Positions 44,363-57,078 of a stretch of DNA of 64,000 bases are shown here, in pieces. Numbering within the stretch: the first letter of the stretch is position 1; every line of letters starts with the position of its first letter. Source of the DNA: Sphingomonas adhaesiva (GTDB lineage: Bacteria > Pseudomonadota > Alphaproteobacteria > Sphingomonadales > Sphingomonadaceae); NCBI RefSeq assembly GCF_002374855.1, contig NZ_NWVC01000004.1, positions 1-64,000 of the forward strand. The letters are read 5' to 3'. The position numbers and the translations under genes were made by a program. A model generated the notes under the pieces. The model saw only the letters and a program-made list of their open reading frames with translations, did not search any database and was not told the origin of the DNA.

Positions 44363-44797
44363 GTGGGGACAAGACAAACGGTGGTGCGTTCCCTTTCTCC
44401 GGCCAGCGCGACGACGCGCGAGACGTTCTGGCAGCTGGTGCGCTTCGCCGTGACGGGGGGCGCGATGACCGCCTTCTACGCCGCGGTCTACTGGCCGCTG
44501 GCCACCTATGTCATGAACCCCAATCTGGCGGTGGTGATCGCATTCCTGGCGGCGACCGTGATCGGGCGGTTCGCGCATGGCGCGGTCAGTTTCCGCGGCT
44601 ATGGCACCCGCAATGCGCGGACGGCGCGGCGATTCTTCCTTGTCCAGCTGTTCGGGTTCGTGCTTCAGCAGCTTTTCACCTGGGTGCTGGTGACCGGCCC
44701 CTTCTTCCATGGCCCGACGTGGTGGCCGCTGGTACCCGCCGTTTCGGTGGTGCCGCTGCTGACCTTCTGGCTGCAACGCAACTGGGTTTTCCGATAG
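44363..44797 (+). CDS. GtrA family protein (polyprenyl-sugar flippase-like)
   Basis: A 144-residue protein with four hydrophobic helices, the GtrA pattern: RFAVTGGAMTAFYAAVYWPL, NPNLAVVIAFLAATVIGRFAH, FFLVQLFGFVLQQLFTW and a last helix before FWLQRNWVFR. GtrA proteins move polyprenyl-phosphate-linked sugars across the inner membrane. The start is likely GTG 44363; alternatives are GTG 44381 and 44384. It lies 3 bp before the methyltransferase gene, so the two form an operon. Confidence 0.82.
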   Translation: MGTRQTVVRSLSPASATTRETFWQLVRFAVTGGAMTAFYAAVYWPLATYVMNPNLAVVIAFLAATVIGRFAHGAVSFRGYGTRNARTARRFFLVQLFGFVLQQLFTWVLVTGPFFHGPTWWPLVPAVSVVPLLTFWLQRNWVFR

Positions 44798-44800
44798 ACT

Positions 44801-45529
44801 ATGGACCGGCGCGTCTACGATCGCATGGCGGAGCATGATTCCACCCATTGGTGGTATCGCGCGCGCCGCGACATCCTGGCCGATTTCCTGGAGCGCGAGG
44901 CGCGGCTGCCCGCCGATGCCGCGATCCTGGAGATCGGGTGCGGCACCGGGCACAACCTGCCGATGCTGGCGCAGTTCGGCACGGTCGATGCGATCGAGAT
45001 CGATCCGGCCGCGCGCGCGATCGCCAGCCAGCGGCTGGGCCGCCCGGTGGGCGAGGCGCCGCTGCCCGCGCTGACCGGGGTGCCGCGCGGCACCTACGAC
45101 CTGATCGCGGTGCTCGACGTGGTGGAGCATATCGAGGACGATGTCGCGGCGCTCGCGGCGATGCGCGAATGCCTGGCGCCGGGCGGCAAGATCCTGATCG
45201 CGGTGCCTGCGCACCAGTGGCTGTGGAGCGCGCACGACGTCGTCAACCACCACCACCGCCGCTATTCGAAGGGGGCGCTGGTGACGGCGATCCGCGCGGC
45301 GGGGCTGAAGGAGCGGGGGCTGACGTATTTCAACTCGCTGCTGTTCCCGCTGGCGGCGGCGGCGCGGGTCGCCGGGCGGCTGACCGGGCGCGACGACAGC
45401 GACGATTCGCCCCCCGCGGCGCCGGTCAACGCGCTGTTCGAGAAGATCTTCGGGCTGGAGCGGCATCTGGTCGGGCGCGTGCCGATGCCGATCGGGGTGT
45501 CGATCCTGACGCTGGCGGAGCCGGCATAG
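44801..45529 (+). CDS. Class I SAM-dependent methyltransferase
   Basis: A 242-residue methyltransferase. Motif I is ILEIGCGTGHNLPML near residue 43, motif II follows VDAIEIDP, and motif IV/V are DLIAVLDVVEHIEDD and LAPGGKILIAVPAHQWLWSAHD. The N-terminal EHDSTHWWYRARRD and the later NHHHRRYSKGAL are the hallmark of a group found beside GtrA and glycosyltransferases, so it may modify a glycan or lipid-linked sugar. Substrate is inference. Confidence 0.82.
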   Translation: MDRRVYDRMAEHDSTHWWYRARRDILADFLEREARLPADAAILEIGCGTGHNLPMLAQFGTVDAIEIDPAARAIASQRLGRPVGEAPLPALTGVPRGTYDLIAVLDVVEHIEDDVAALAAMRECLAPGGKILIAVPAHQWLWSAHDVVNHHHRRYSKGALVTAIRAAGLKERGLTYFNSLLFPLAAAARVAGRLTGRDDSDDSPPAAPVNALFEKIFGLERHLVGRVPMPIGVSILTLAEPA

Positions 45530-45537
45530 TCCAAGTG

Positions 45538-45612
45538 TCATCCCGGCGAGGGCTGGGATCCGGGGCGATCGCGTGCGCAGGAGCCGGCAGAGGCCCCAGC
45601 TTTCGCTGGGGC
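45538..45612. repeat. Palindromic intergenic repeats after the methyltransferase
   Basis: The first unit (45538-45564) has an imperfect palindrome atcccggcgagggctgggat. The second (45593-45612) is a perfect 8-bp stem gccccagc/gctggggc with a 4-nt loop. They separate the + strand methyltransferase from the convergent yjbQ and may end transcription from both sides. Confidence 0.7.
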
Positions 45613-45624
45613 GACGGGAAGAGG

Positions 45625-46041
45625 TTATTCCCCGATGACGTGCAGCGCGATGTGGCGGCTGTGCGGGCGGGCGCGGTGTTCGAACAGGAAGATGCCCTGC
45701 CACGTGCCCAGCACCATCGCGCCGTCCGCGACCGGGATCGACAGCGACACCTGCGTCAGCGCGGTGCGCAGGTGCGCGGGCATGTCGTCCGGTCCTTCGT
45801 CGTCGTGCTCGTAGCCGGTCGATTCGGGCGCGGCCTGTGCGAAATAGCGCTGGATGTCGCGCTGCACTGCGGGCGCGGCGTTTTCGTTGATGAGCAGCGA
45901 GGCGGAGGTGTGGCGGCAGAAGACGGTCAGCAGCCCGTCGGCGATCCGCTGCGCCGCCAGCCAGTCCGCCACCCCGCGCGTGATCTCGACCAGTCCGGGG
46001 CCGCGCGTCGCGATCGACAGCGCGCCGTGGGACTGGCGCAT
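45625..46041 (-). CDS. yjbQ: YjbQ family protein (secondary thiamine-phosphate synthase type)
   Basis: A 138-residue protein of the UPF0047/YjbQ fold. The conserved metal/phosphate block is FCRHTSASLLINENAAP, followed by YEHDDEGPDDMPAHLR and PVADGAMVLGTWQGIFLFEHR. Enzymes of this type were shown in other bacteria to have weak thiamine-phosphate synthase activity; real function is open. Its ATG overlaps the stop of the tRNA-binding gene, so it is the last gene of a three-gene coupled operon with GST. Confidence 0.9.
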   Translation of the reverse strand: MRQSHGALSIATRGPGLVEITRGVADWLAAQRIADGLLTVFCRHTSASLLINENAAPAVQRDIQRYFAQAAPESTGYEHDDEGPDDMPAHLRTALTQVSLSIPVADGAMVLGTWQGIFLFEHRARPHSRHIALHVIGE

Positions 46042-46412
46042 CAGAACAGCCGCCCGCCGTTCGGCACCGGCACGGTCGGCGTGACCAGCACGACCTTCCC
46101 CGCCTCATCGGGGAAGCCCAGCGTCAGCACCTGCGACAGGAACTTCCCGATCTGGCGCGGGGGGAAGTTGACCACCGCGGCGACCTGCCGCCCGACCAGC
46201 GTGTCGATGTCGTAATGTTCGGTGATCTGCGCCGACGACCGCTTGACGCCGATCGTCGGGCCGAAGTCGATCGTCAGCTTGAACGCGGGCTTGCGCGCCT
46301 CCGGGAAGGGATCGGCGGCGACGATCGTCCCGACGCGCACGTCGACCTTCAGGAAATCGTCGAACGCGATCTCGGGCGCGGGCGCGGCGGCGGGATCGTG
46401 GGTGACGTGCAT
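46041..46412 (-). CDS. CsaA/EMAP-type tRNA-binding protein
   Basis: A 123-residue OB-fold protein with the EMAP/TRBD signature: FLKVDVRVGTIVAADPFPEA, AFKLTIDFGP, RQVAAVVNFPPRQIG and SQVLTLGFPDEAGKVVL. It matches CsaA, a tRNA-binding, chaperone-like protein. The ATG at 46412 overlaps the GST stop, and its stop overlaps the YjbQ start (ATGA both times). A link between GST and translation or stress is possible but unproven. Confidence 0.85.
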   Translation of the reverse strand: MHVTHDPAAAPAPEIAFDDFLKVDVRVGTIVAADPFPEARKPAFKLTIDFGPTIGVKRSSAQITEHYDIDTLVGRQVAAVVNFPPRQIGKFLSQVLTLGFPDEAGKVVLVTPTVPVPNGGRLF

Positions 46413-47083
46413 CAGAAGTCCGGATTCTCGTAATAGCTGGGCGGCTCGATCCCGCTGATCCGCTCGGCCAGAAGGGGGCGGAAGCTGCGGCGGCTCTTGA
46501 ACGCGGAATACCATGCCTTGGTATGCGCGTGGCCGGTCCAGTCGATCCCGCCGAGATAGTCGGCGACCGAGATCTGCGCCGCGGCAGCCAGATCGGCGAG
46601 GCTGATCGTCGCGCCGGCGATCCATTTGCGGTGGTCGAGCAGGAAGTCGATGTAATCGAGATGCCCGACCGCGGACTTCATCGCCTCGCGCAGGCGCGCG
46701 GCATCGGGGGCGGCGCGGTGCGCGATCCGCTTGACCATCCGCTCGTCCAGCAGCGGCTGGGTGACGTCGCGATAGAAATGCGTGTCGAACCATGCGACCA
46801 GCCGGCGAATTTCCGCGCGATTGGTGGCGGTGCCGTTCAGCATCGCGACGCGGTCCACCGTCTCCTCGAAATATTCGCAGATCGCCATCGAATCGACCAG
46901 CACGATGCCGCGTTCGTGATCGGTCATCACCGGCGTCTGTCCGGCGGGGTTCATGTCGATGAACGAATCGCGCCGTTCCCACGGGTTTTCGCGCACCAGC
47001 TGATAGCCCACGTCCTTTTCATTGAGGAGCGTGCGCAGCTTGCGCGTGAAGGGGCACAGCGGGAACTGGTAGAGCTGCCACAT
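46412..47083 (-). CDS. Glutathione S-transferase family protein
   Basis: A 223-residue cytosolic protein with an N-terminal thioredoxin-like domain (residues 1-75) holding C10-P-F in QFPLCPFTRKLRTLL and the cis-proline NPAGQTPVM, then DSMAICEYFEE, and an all-helical C-terminal domain. The CPF at the active site suggests a Cys-type (beta/omega-like) enzyme. It starts the GST - CsaA-like - yjbQ operon. The gap to vapB upstream is 98 bp. Confidence 0.85.
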   Translation of the reverse strand: MWQLYQFPLCPFTRKLRTLLNEKDVGYQLVRENPWERRDSFIDMNPAGQTPVMTDHERGIVLVDSMAICEYFEETVDRVAMLNGTATNRAEIRRLVAWFDTHFYRDVTQPLLDERMVKRIAHRAAPDAARLREAMKSAVGHLDYIDFLLDHRKWIAGATISLADLAAAAQISVADYLGGIDWTGHAHTKAWYSAFKSRRSFRPLLAERISGIEPPSYYENPDF

Positions 47084-47181
47084 AAGCCGATGCTGTTAGG
47101 CGCAAATATGGGGCGAGGGGAAGCGCTCTCGGCACGATACGGGCCGTTCTGGAAACCGGACCGTCGTGTTATGGAAAGGCG

Positions 47182-47424
47182 ATGGGCATCAGCATCAAGC
47201 ACGAAGAGATCGAACGCGCGATCCGCCGGCTGGCGAGCGAGCGCGGCCTGTCGCTGACCGATGCGATCGGGCTGGCGGTGCGCCACGAACTGGAACGGTC
47301 GGAGGAGCGCCCGCCGCTGCGCGAGCGCATCCGGCGGATCCAGGAGCGGGTGGCCACCTATGATCTCGATCCGAGGACGCCCGACGAGATCATCGGGTAC
47401 GACGAGCACGGCCTGCCGCGGTGA
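47182..47424 (+). CDS. VapB-type antitoxin
   Basis: An 80-residue protein with a DNA-binding N-terminal segment, MGISIKHEEIERAIRRLASE and SLTDAIGLAVRHEL, the pattern of the Rv0623-type VapB antitoxin family, and a basic/acidic C-terminal tail (RTPDEIIGYDEHGLPR) that would wrap the toxin. Its stop codon overlaps the GTG start of the VapC gene, so the toxin is coupled to antitoxin synthesis. Autoregulation by the VapBC complex is expected for the class. Confidence 0.87.
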   Translation: MGISIKHEEIERAIRRLASERGLSLTDAIGLAVRHELERSEERPPLRERIRRIQERVATYDLDPRTPDEIIGYDEHGLPR

Positions 47425-47810
47425 TCGCGCTCGATTCGTCGGCGCTGATCGCGATCCTGCTGCATGAACCGGAGGCGGATATGCTGGTCGATGCGATCGA
47501 GCGGGCCGACCATCTGCTGATCGGTGCGCCGACGCTGCTGGAATGTCGCATCGTCGCCGCCGGCAAGTCGCCCCGCCTGCCCGGCGACCTGCGCGAGTTG
47601 ATCGACGGTATCCGCCCGGAAACCATCGACTTCACCGCGCGGCGTCTGGAGGCCGCGACCGATGCGTTCGAGCGGTTCGGGAAGGGGCGGCATTCCGCGG
47701 CGCTGAATTTCGGCGACTGCATGGCCTATGCCGTCGCGCGCGTCGCGGGATGCCCGCTCCTCTACAAGGGGCAGGATTTCGCGCGGACCGATATCCGGTC
47801 CGCGCGATAA
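47421..47810 (+). CDS. VapC-type PIN-domain toxin
   Basis: A 129-residue PIN-domain RNase toxin. The four acidic metal residues of the family are present: D5 in IALDSSAL, E41 in LLECRI, D99 in NFGDCMAYA and D119 in GQDFARTD, so the catalytic site looks intact. It starts at GTG 47421 inside the VapB stop. Targets of VapC enzymes are usually tRNA or rRNA; the target here is unknown. It ends four bases before the gltB stop on the opposite strand. Confidence 0.9.
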   Translation: MIALDSSALIAILLHEPEADMLVDAIERADHLLIGAPTLLECRIVAAGKSPRLPGDLRELIDGIRPETIDFTARRLEAATDAFERFGKGRHSAALNFGDCMAYAVARVAGCPLLYKGQDFARTDIRSAR

Positions 47811-47814
47811 CCTC

Positions 47815-52337
<4,523 letters not shown>

Positions 52338-52338
<1 letters not shown>

Positions 52339-53105
52339 CACTTGTTTCCCTCGATCGCCGGAGCGGCCGGCGGATCCTTCAATTTCTGTTCGCTGGTGCC
52401 CAGCAGCTGCGCCAGCTTCGCGCGCTCGGCAGGTGTCAGGTCGGACAGCTTGCGCGGCGGCGGCAGGTTCGCCGTGGCGGCCCGCGCCTTCTTTAGGATC
52501 GCCGGCAGCTGCTCCATGACCGCGGGCATCATGCCCTGCATCTCCTGCATCATCTCCGGGTCCATGAAGATGGTCATCGATTCGGCCGCGAAGGCGCCGC
52601 CGGTCGGCGTCGCGAAGAAGGCGTTCATCTCGCGCAGTTGCGGCGCGGTGAAGCGTCGGGCGTAGGCGGCGGCCAGTGCGGCGCGCATCCGCGGCTCGAA
52701 CCGGCCCATCAACTCACCCATCGCCGCCATCATCGCGCGCATCTCGATCTGGCTGCGCTCCCGGTAATGCGGATCGTAGATCGCCATGATCTGATCCAGC
52801 GTCACCGGCGGCAGATCGGCGGCCTGTTCCGTGGACAGGCCGCCCATCGTCGCCAGTTGCGCGAGCGGCATCGTGCCGACGCTGCCCATCACGCTGTCCA
52901 TCAGCTTGTCCATCGTGCCGGTCATCATCCGCTGATAGGTGCCGACGGGGAACAGCCGGGCGGCGACCTGCGTGCCGAGCGCCTGGCGTTCGGCGTCCGG
53001 CGCTGCGCTTGCGGACGGGGCGGGGGAGGGGGCAGGGGATGACGACTGCGCGGCGGCCGGCAGCGCGATCAGCGCGGCAAGCACGGCGGTAGCGGCGCGA
53101 CGCAT
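52338..53105 (-). CDS. DUF2059 exported protein inside the glt operon
   Basis: A 255-residue protein with a signal peptide (MRRAATAVLAALIALPAAAQ), a Ser/Pro/Ala-rich linker, and a DUF2059-like helical core: ERSQIEMRAMMAAMGELM, LREMNAFFATPTGGAFAAES and a Met-rich MQEMQGMMPAVMEQLPAI. The family is periplasmic or envelope-associated and of unknown function. It lies between gltD and gltB, overlapping both by a few bases, so all three are translated from one message. Why an exported protein would sit there is not explained. Confidence 0.82.
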
Positions 53106-54544
53106 CACGCCGCCACCTTCGCGGCCTTCGCCTTCGCCTTCAGATAGCTGTGCATCGTCGCCGCAACGTCGCGCCCGTCGCGGATCGCCCAGACGACCAG
53201 CGAGGCGCCGCGCACGATGTCGCCGGCGGCGAACACGCCGTCCAGCGACGTCATCAGCGTCTTCGAATCGACCAGCACCGTGCCCCAGCGGGTGACGCCC
53301 AGCTCGGGCGCATCCCACAGATGCGGCAGTTCCTCCGCATCGAAGCCGAGCGCCTTGATGACCAGATCGGCGGGCATGTCTTCCGCGCCGCCGGGGTCGA
53401 CCTCGGGCGCGCGGCGGCCGCTGGCGTCGGGGGCGCCCAGCCGCATCCGGTTGGCGCGCACGGCCGTGACGCGGCCATCGCTGCCGTCGAAGGCGGCCGG
53501 CGCGGCGAGCCACACGAACTCGACGCCCTCCTCCTCGGCATTGGCGACCTCGCGCTGCGAGCCGGGCATGTTGGCGCGATCGCGGCGGTACAGGCACTTC
53601 ACGCTCTTCGCGCCCTGGCGGATAGCGGTGCGCACGCAATCCATCGCGGTATCGCCGCCGCCGATCACCACCACGTTCTTTCCGGCCGCGTTCAGGCTGC
53701 CGTCCTCGAACGCCGGCACCGCATCGCCGAAGCTCTTGCGGTTCGATGCGGTCAGATAGTCGAGCGCGGCGACGACGCCCGCCTGGCCATGGCCGTCGAC
53801 CTCGATCGCGCGCGCGCGGTACACGCCGGTGGCGATCAGGATCGCGTCGTGTCGGCCGCGCAATGCCTCCAGCGTGGCGTCGCGACCGACCTCGAACCCT
53901 TCGTGGAAGACGATGCCGCCCGCCTTCAGCCGGTCGACGCGGCGCATCACCACCGGCTTTTCGAGCTTGAAGCCGGGGATGCCGTAGGTCAGCAGCCCGC
54001 CCGCGCGATCGTGCCGGTCGTAGACGTGGACCTCATACCCCTGCGCGCGCAGATATTCGGCGGTGGTCAGCCCGGCCGGGCCGGCGCCGATGACGCCGAC
54101 CGACTGGCCGCGCGCCGGGCCGGGAACGAGCGGCTCGACCCAGCCTTCCGCCCAGGCGGTGTCGGTGATGAATTTCTCCACCGATCCGATCGTGACCGCG
54201 CCGTGACCGGAAAATTCGATGACGCAATTGCCCTCGCACAGCCGGTCCTGCGGACAGATGCGGCCGCAGATTTCCGGCATGGTGGAGGTGGCGTTCGACA
54301 GCTCATACGCCTCGCGCAGCCGCCCCTCGGCGGTCAGCCGCAGCCAGTCGGGGATATGGTTGTGGAGCGGGCAGTGGACCGAGCAATAGGGCACGCCGCA
54401 TTGCGAGCAGCGCCCGGCCTGATCCTCCGCCGCGGGGGTGGCATAGCGTTCGGCGATCTCGCTGAAATCCTCCGCCCGCTCGGCGGCAGCGCGCTTCGCG
54501 GGATAGGATTGCGGGCGATCAACGAACTTCAGCATGTCGGCCAT
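53105..54544 (-). CDS. gltD: Glutamate synthase small chain
   Basis: A 479-residue flavoprotein that passes NADPH electrons to GltB. The N-terminal Fe-S ligands are in RCSQCGVPYCSVHCP and CGRICPQDRLCEGNC, the FAD site in VGVIGAGPAGLTTAEYL, and the NADPH site in VVVIGGGDTAMDCVR. Length is that of the normal small subunit. It heads the operon gltD - DUF2059 - gltB. The 155-bp gap to uppP, which points away on the same strand, is relatively AT-rich (54.58-54.66 kb) and should hold the glt promoter; no clear operator is visible. Confidence 0.96.
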   Translation of the reverse strand: MADMLKFVDRPQSYPAKRAAAERAEDFSEIAERYATPAAEDQAGRCSQCGVPYCSVHCPLHNHIPDWLRLTAEGRLREAYELSNATSTMPEICGRICPQDRLCEGNCVIEFSGHGAVTIGSVEKFITDTAWAEGWVEPLVPGPARGQSVGVIGAGPAGLTTAEYLRAQGYEVHVYDRHDRAGGLLTYGIPGFKLEKPVVMRRVDRLKAGGIVFHEGFEVGRDATLEALRGRHDAILIATGVYRARAIEVDGHGQAGVVAALDYLTASNRKSFGDAVPAFEDGSLNAAGKNVVVIGGGDTAMDCVRTAIRQGAKSVKCLYRRDRANMPGSQREVANAEEEGVEFVWLAAPAAFDGSDGRVTAVRANRMRLGAPDASGRRAPEVDPGGAEDMPADLVIKALGFDAEELPHLWDAPELGVTRWGTVLVDSKTLMTSLDGVFAAGDIVRGASLVVWAIRDGRDVAATMHSYLKAKAKAAKVAA

Positions 54545-54699
54545 CGGTGTCCTCCGATGGCGTGCGTCTCACATTCCGTGGCGCGCTGTCACGCACTTTT
54601 ACGTAGTTAGGTAAGCAATACTGCCGTTAAAACTGCAATATTGCACCGCAGCTGCAAGCTGGTCGCATGTAGGCGCCGCTATTTATGGCCGATATGGAC

Positions 54700-55500
54700 T
54701 CAACGGGTGTAAAGGAATGCCAGCGCCGCGGCACCCGCAACGATTCGGTACCACGCGAAGGGTGCGAAGCCATGCTTGGTCACCACCGCCATGAACGCCT
54801 TCACCACCGCCAGCGCGACGACGAACGAGACGACGAAGCCGACCGCTATCAACTGTACGTCGCCGCCGGTGATCGCGTCGCGATGCTTGACCAGTTGCAG
54901 CACGGTCGCGCCGGTCAGCGTCGGCAACGCCAGGAAGAAAGAGAATTCGGCGGCGGTACGCCGGTCGATCCCCAGCACCATCGCGCCCATGATCGTCGCG
55001 CCCGATCGGCTGACCCCCGGGATCATCGCGATACTTTGCACGACGCCGATCTTCGCCGACTGGCCGGCGCTGACCCCGGAAATTCCGCCGACCTGGTGCG
55101 TGCGCGCCAGCCGTTCGATCACCAGGATCGCGATGCCGCCCAGGATCAGCGCCCAGGCGACCGTCACCGCGCTTTCCAGCAGCGCCTCGATCTGGTCGTT
55201 GAAGGCAAGGCCGAGTGCGACCGCGGGGACGAAGGCGATCAACAGGTTGCGCACGAACGCGATAGATGCCGATTCGCGCCGCACCAGCCCCATCGCCACC
55301 GCCCAGAACGTCCGCCAATACAACGCGACGATCGCCAGGATCGCGCCGGGCTGGATCGCGATGTTGAACACCGCCCATTTCTGCGGATCGTATCCCAGCA
55401 ACTCGGTCGCCAGCACCAGATGGCCGGTCGACGACACGGGCAGGAATTCGGTCACCCCCTCGACGATGCCCAGGATGATGGCGGTCAGGAGGTCGGTCAT
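54700..55500 (-). CDS. uppP: Undecaprenyl-diphosphatase
   Basis: A 266-residue inner-membrane phosphatase recycling undecaprenyl pyrophosphate for cell-wall carrier lipid. Both hallmark motifs are present: EGVTEFLPVSSTGHL near residue 14 and PGVSRSGATIMGAM near residue 160, with catalytic Glu, Ser and Arg residues. About eight helices are predicted. The gene begins 39 bp after the NDUFA9-like gene, with which it is likely co-transcribed. Confidence 0.96.
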   Translation of the reverse strand: MTDLLTAIILGIVEGVTEFLPVSSTGHLVLATELLGYDPQKWAVFNIAIQPGAILAIVALYWRTFWAVAMGLVRRESASIAFVRNLLIAFVPAVALGLAFNDQIEALLESAVTVAWALILGGIAILVIERLARTHQVGGISGVSAGQSAKIGVVQSIAMIPGVSRSGATIMGAMVLGIDRRTAAEFSFFLALPTLTGATVLQLVKHRDAITGGDVQLIAVGFVVSFVVALAVVKAFMAVVTKHGFAPFAWYRIVAGAAALAFLYTR

Positions 55501-55539
55501 GCAGGTTCCTTCATGGTCGTCGGGCGGATCGGCGCGCGA

Positions 55540-56466
55540 TCACGCGGCGTTGGTGAGCGCCCCGAAACGACCCGCCTTGCGGAAGCGGACGAGCCAGCCG
55601 GGCGCGACCGAATCGAGCGGGGTGGGGGTGATGCCCAGCGCGGCCAGCCCCTCGGCATGGGCGCCGACGACCGTGTCGTGCTGCAGCATCTTCCACTGAT
55701 CGGCGGAGATCGGCGTGCCCGGCATGCTAGCGATCAACCCGCCCAGCGCGTCGGGCAGGGCGGCGAAATGCGGCGAACGGCCGATGTGCGCGGCGATCCG
55801 CTGATGCAGTTCCAGCATCGTCAGCACTTCCGGCCCGCCCAGTTCGAACGTGCGCCCGCCGAACGTCGCCGGATCGCCGATCGCGCGCAGGACGGCATGC
55901 GCGACATCGGCGGCGTAGACCGGCTGGAAGCGCGCGCCCGCGCGCAGCACCGGCACCACCGGCAGCGTCGCGATCATCTGCGCGAAGCGGTTGATGAACT
56001 GGTCCTCGCGCCCGAACACGGTCGAGGGGCGCAGGATGGTCGCGTCGGGCGCGGCGGCGCGCACCGCGCCTTCGCCCGCGCCCTTGGTCCGCGCATAGCC
56101 GGAATCGCCGGCCGCATCCGCACCGATCGCGGAGATGTGCACCAGCGCGGCGCCTTCGTCCTGCGCCGCCTCGGCGACCGCGCGCGCGCCGTCGACGTGG
56201 ATGCGCTGCTGATCCTTGCCGAACACGCCGACCAGGTTCACGACCGCGGTGGCGCCCTGCACCGCGCGCACGATCGTGTCGGGGCGGGTGACGTCGGCGG
56301 CGACGAACTGCGTCTGTCCCAGCCCGCCCAGCGGCTTGAGGAAGAACGCCTGCCGCGGATCGCGCTGCGCCACGCGGACGCGCGCACCTGCCTGCAACAG
56401 CGCCTGCGCGACATAGCGGCCCAGGAAGCCGCCGCCCCCGATCAGCGTCACCAGTTCGTTGTTCAT
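55540..56466 (-). CDS. NDUFA9-like NAD(P)-binding protein (atypical SDR)
   Basis: A 308-residue Rossmann protein. The glycine-rich TLIGGGGFLGRYVAQALL opens the fold, followed by FVAADVTRP, VNLVGVFGK, DSGYARTKGAGE and ILRPSTVFGRED, the pattern of the complex I NDUFA9 subunit family and related epimerase-like proteins. In alphaproteobacteria this family often sits near uppP and is not itself a proven complex I subunit. I chose ATG 56466; an in-frame ATG at 56478 would add four residues. Confidence 0.85.
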   Translation of the reverse strand: MNNELVTLIGGGGFLGRYVAQALLQAGARVRVAQRDPRQAFFLKPLGGLGQTQFVAADVTRPDTIVRAVQGATAVVNLVGVFGKDQQRIHVDGARAVAEAAQDEGAALVHISAIGADAAGDSGYARTKGAGEGAVRAAAPDATILRPSTVFGREDQFINRFAQMIATLPVVPVLRAGARFQPVYAADVAHAVLRAIGDPATFGGRTFELGGPEVLTMLELHQRIAAHIGRSPHFAALPDALGGLIASMPGTPISADQWKMLQHDTVVGAHAEGLAALGITPTPLDSVAPGWLVRFRKAGRFGALTNAA

Positions 56467-56664
56467 CTGCCTCGTCATCCGAAATGCCACAGCGCCCCGC
56501 TGCCCTAGCCGCTCCGTTCCCGCGAAGACAAGGGCGCGGTGCACCGCAGCGAAGCGCGGAGGCCGTACCGGGCACGGTGCGCCGCGAAAAAGAAATGCGG
56601 CTGCGCGCAAAGATGCTGTTGACAGCCGCCCGACCTTACCCCTAGAGGCGCCGGCCTACCCCGT

Positions 56665-56751
56665 GCCCAGATGGCGGAATTGGTAGACGCACCGTCTTCA
56701 GGTGGCGGCGCTGGTAACGGCGTGGAGGTTCGAGTCCTCTTCTGGGCACCA
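56665..56751 (+). tRNA. tRNA-Leu (CAG)
   Basis: An 87-nt class II tRNA. The acceptor stem is gcccaga/tctgggc with encoded CCA (56749-56751). The D arm is ggcggaattggtagacgc, the anticodon arm ccgtc-ttCAGgt-ggcgg reads CUG leucine codons, a variable arm cgctggtaacggcg follows, and the T arm contains ggttcgagtcc. Confidence 0.96.
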
Positions 56752-57078
56752 CCTTCCTTTCGGGGAAGGATACCCGCGGCGAGCGCGGAACTGGTGCGGC
56801 GAGCGGTATCGCCCGACGTCGTAATCCCACCGATGTTATCTCTTGATCGACGCCGAAACGCCTGCGCGATGTCGGTAATGGGCGCGCCGTCTGCGGACCG
56901 CGGCTCCTCTTTCATATCAGCAGCGATATCGCGGTGCCGGGTCGGTGGCGCAGGTCGGGCAGGGCAGGCTAATGTCACCGCAGCGGCCGGGCCGCGAGGA
57001 ATGCGGGCATGTGCTCCGGCGCCATCATGGCCGGACCGGCGGCCCCGATCGCGTCGCGACCGGGGCGCGCCTGGTTGG
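56752..57078. other. 327-bp intergenic region
   Basis: This gap lies between tRNA-Leu and the end of the third TonB receptor gene. I see no open frame with family resemblance, RNA gene or clear terminator in it. A few short palindromic stretches are present but without a U-run. Confidence 0.5.

Noticed and set aside
42402..44453. A 683-residue + strand frame opposite the STT3-like gene
   Set aside because: Arg/Gln-rich shadow; the minus-strand frame has a coherent multi-helix pattern.
55540..56466. Authentic respiratory complex I subunit
   Set aside because: The NDUFA9-like fold is shared by many NAD(P)-binding proteins and no nuo genes are nearby; only the family name is supported.
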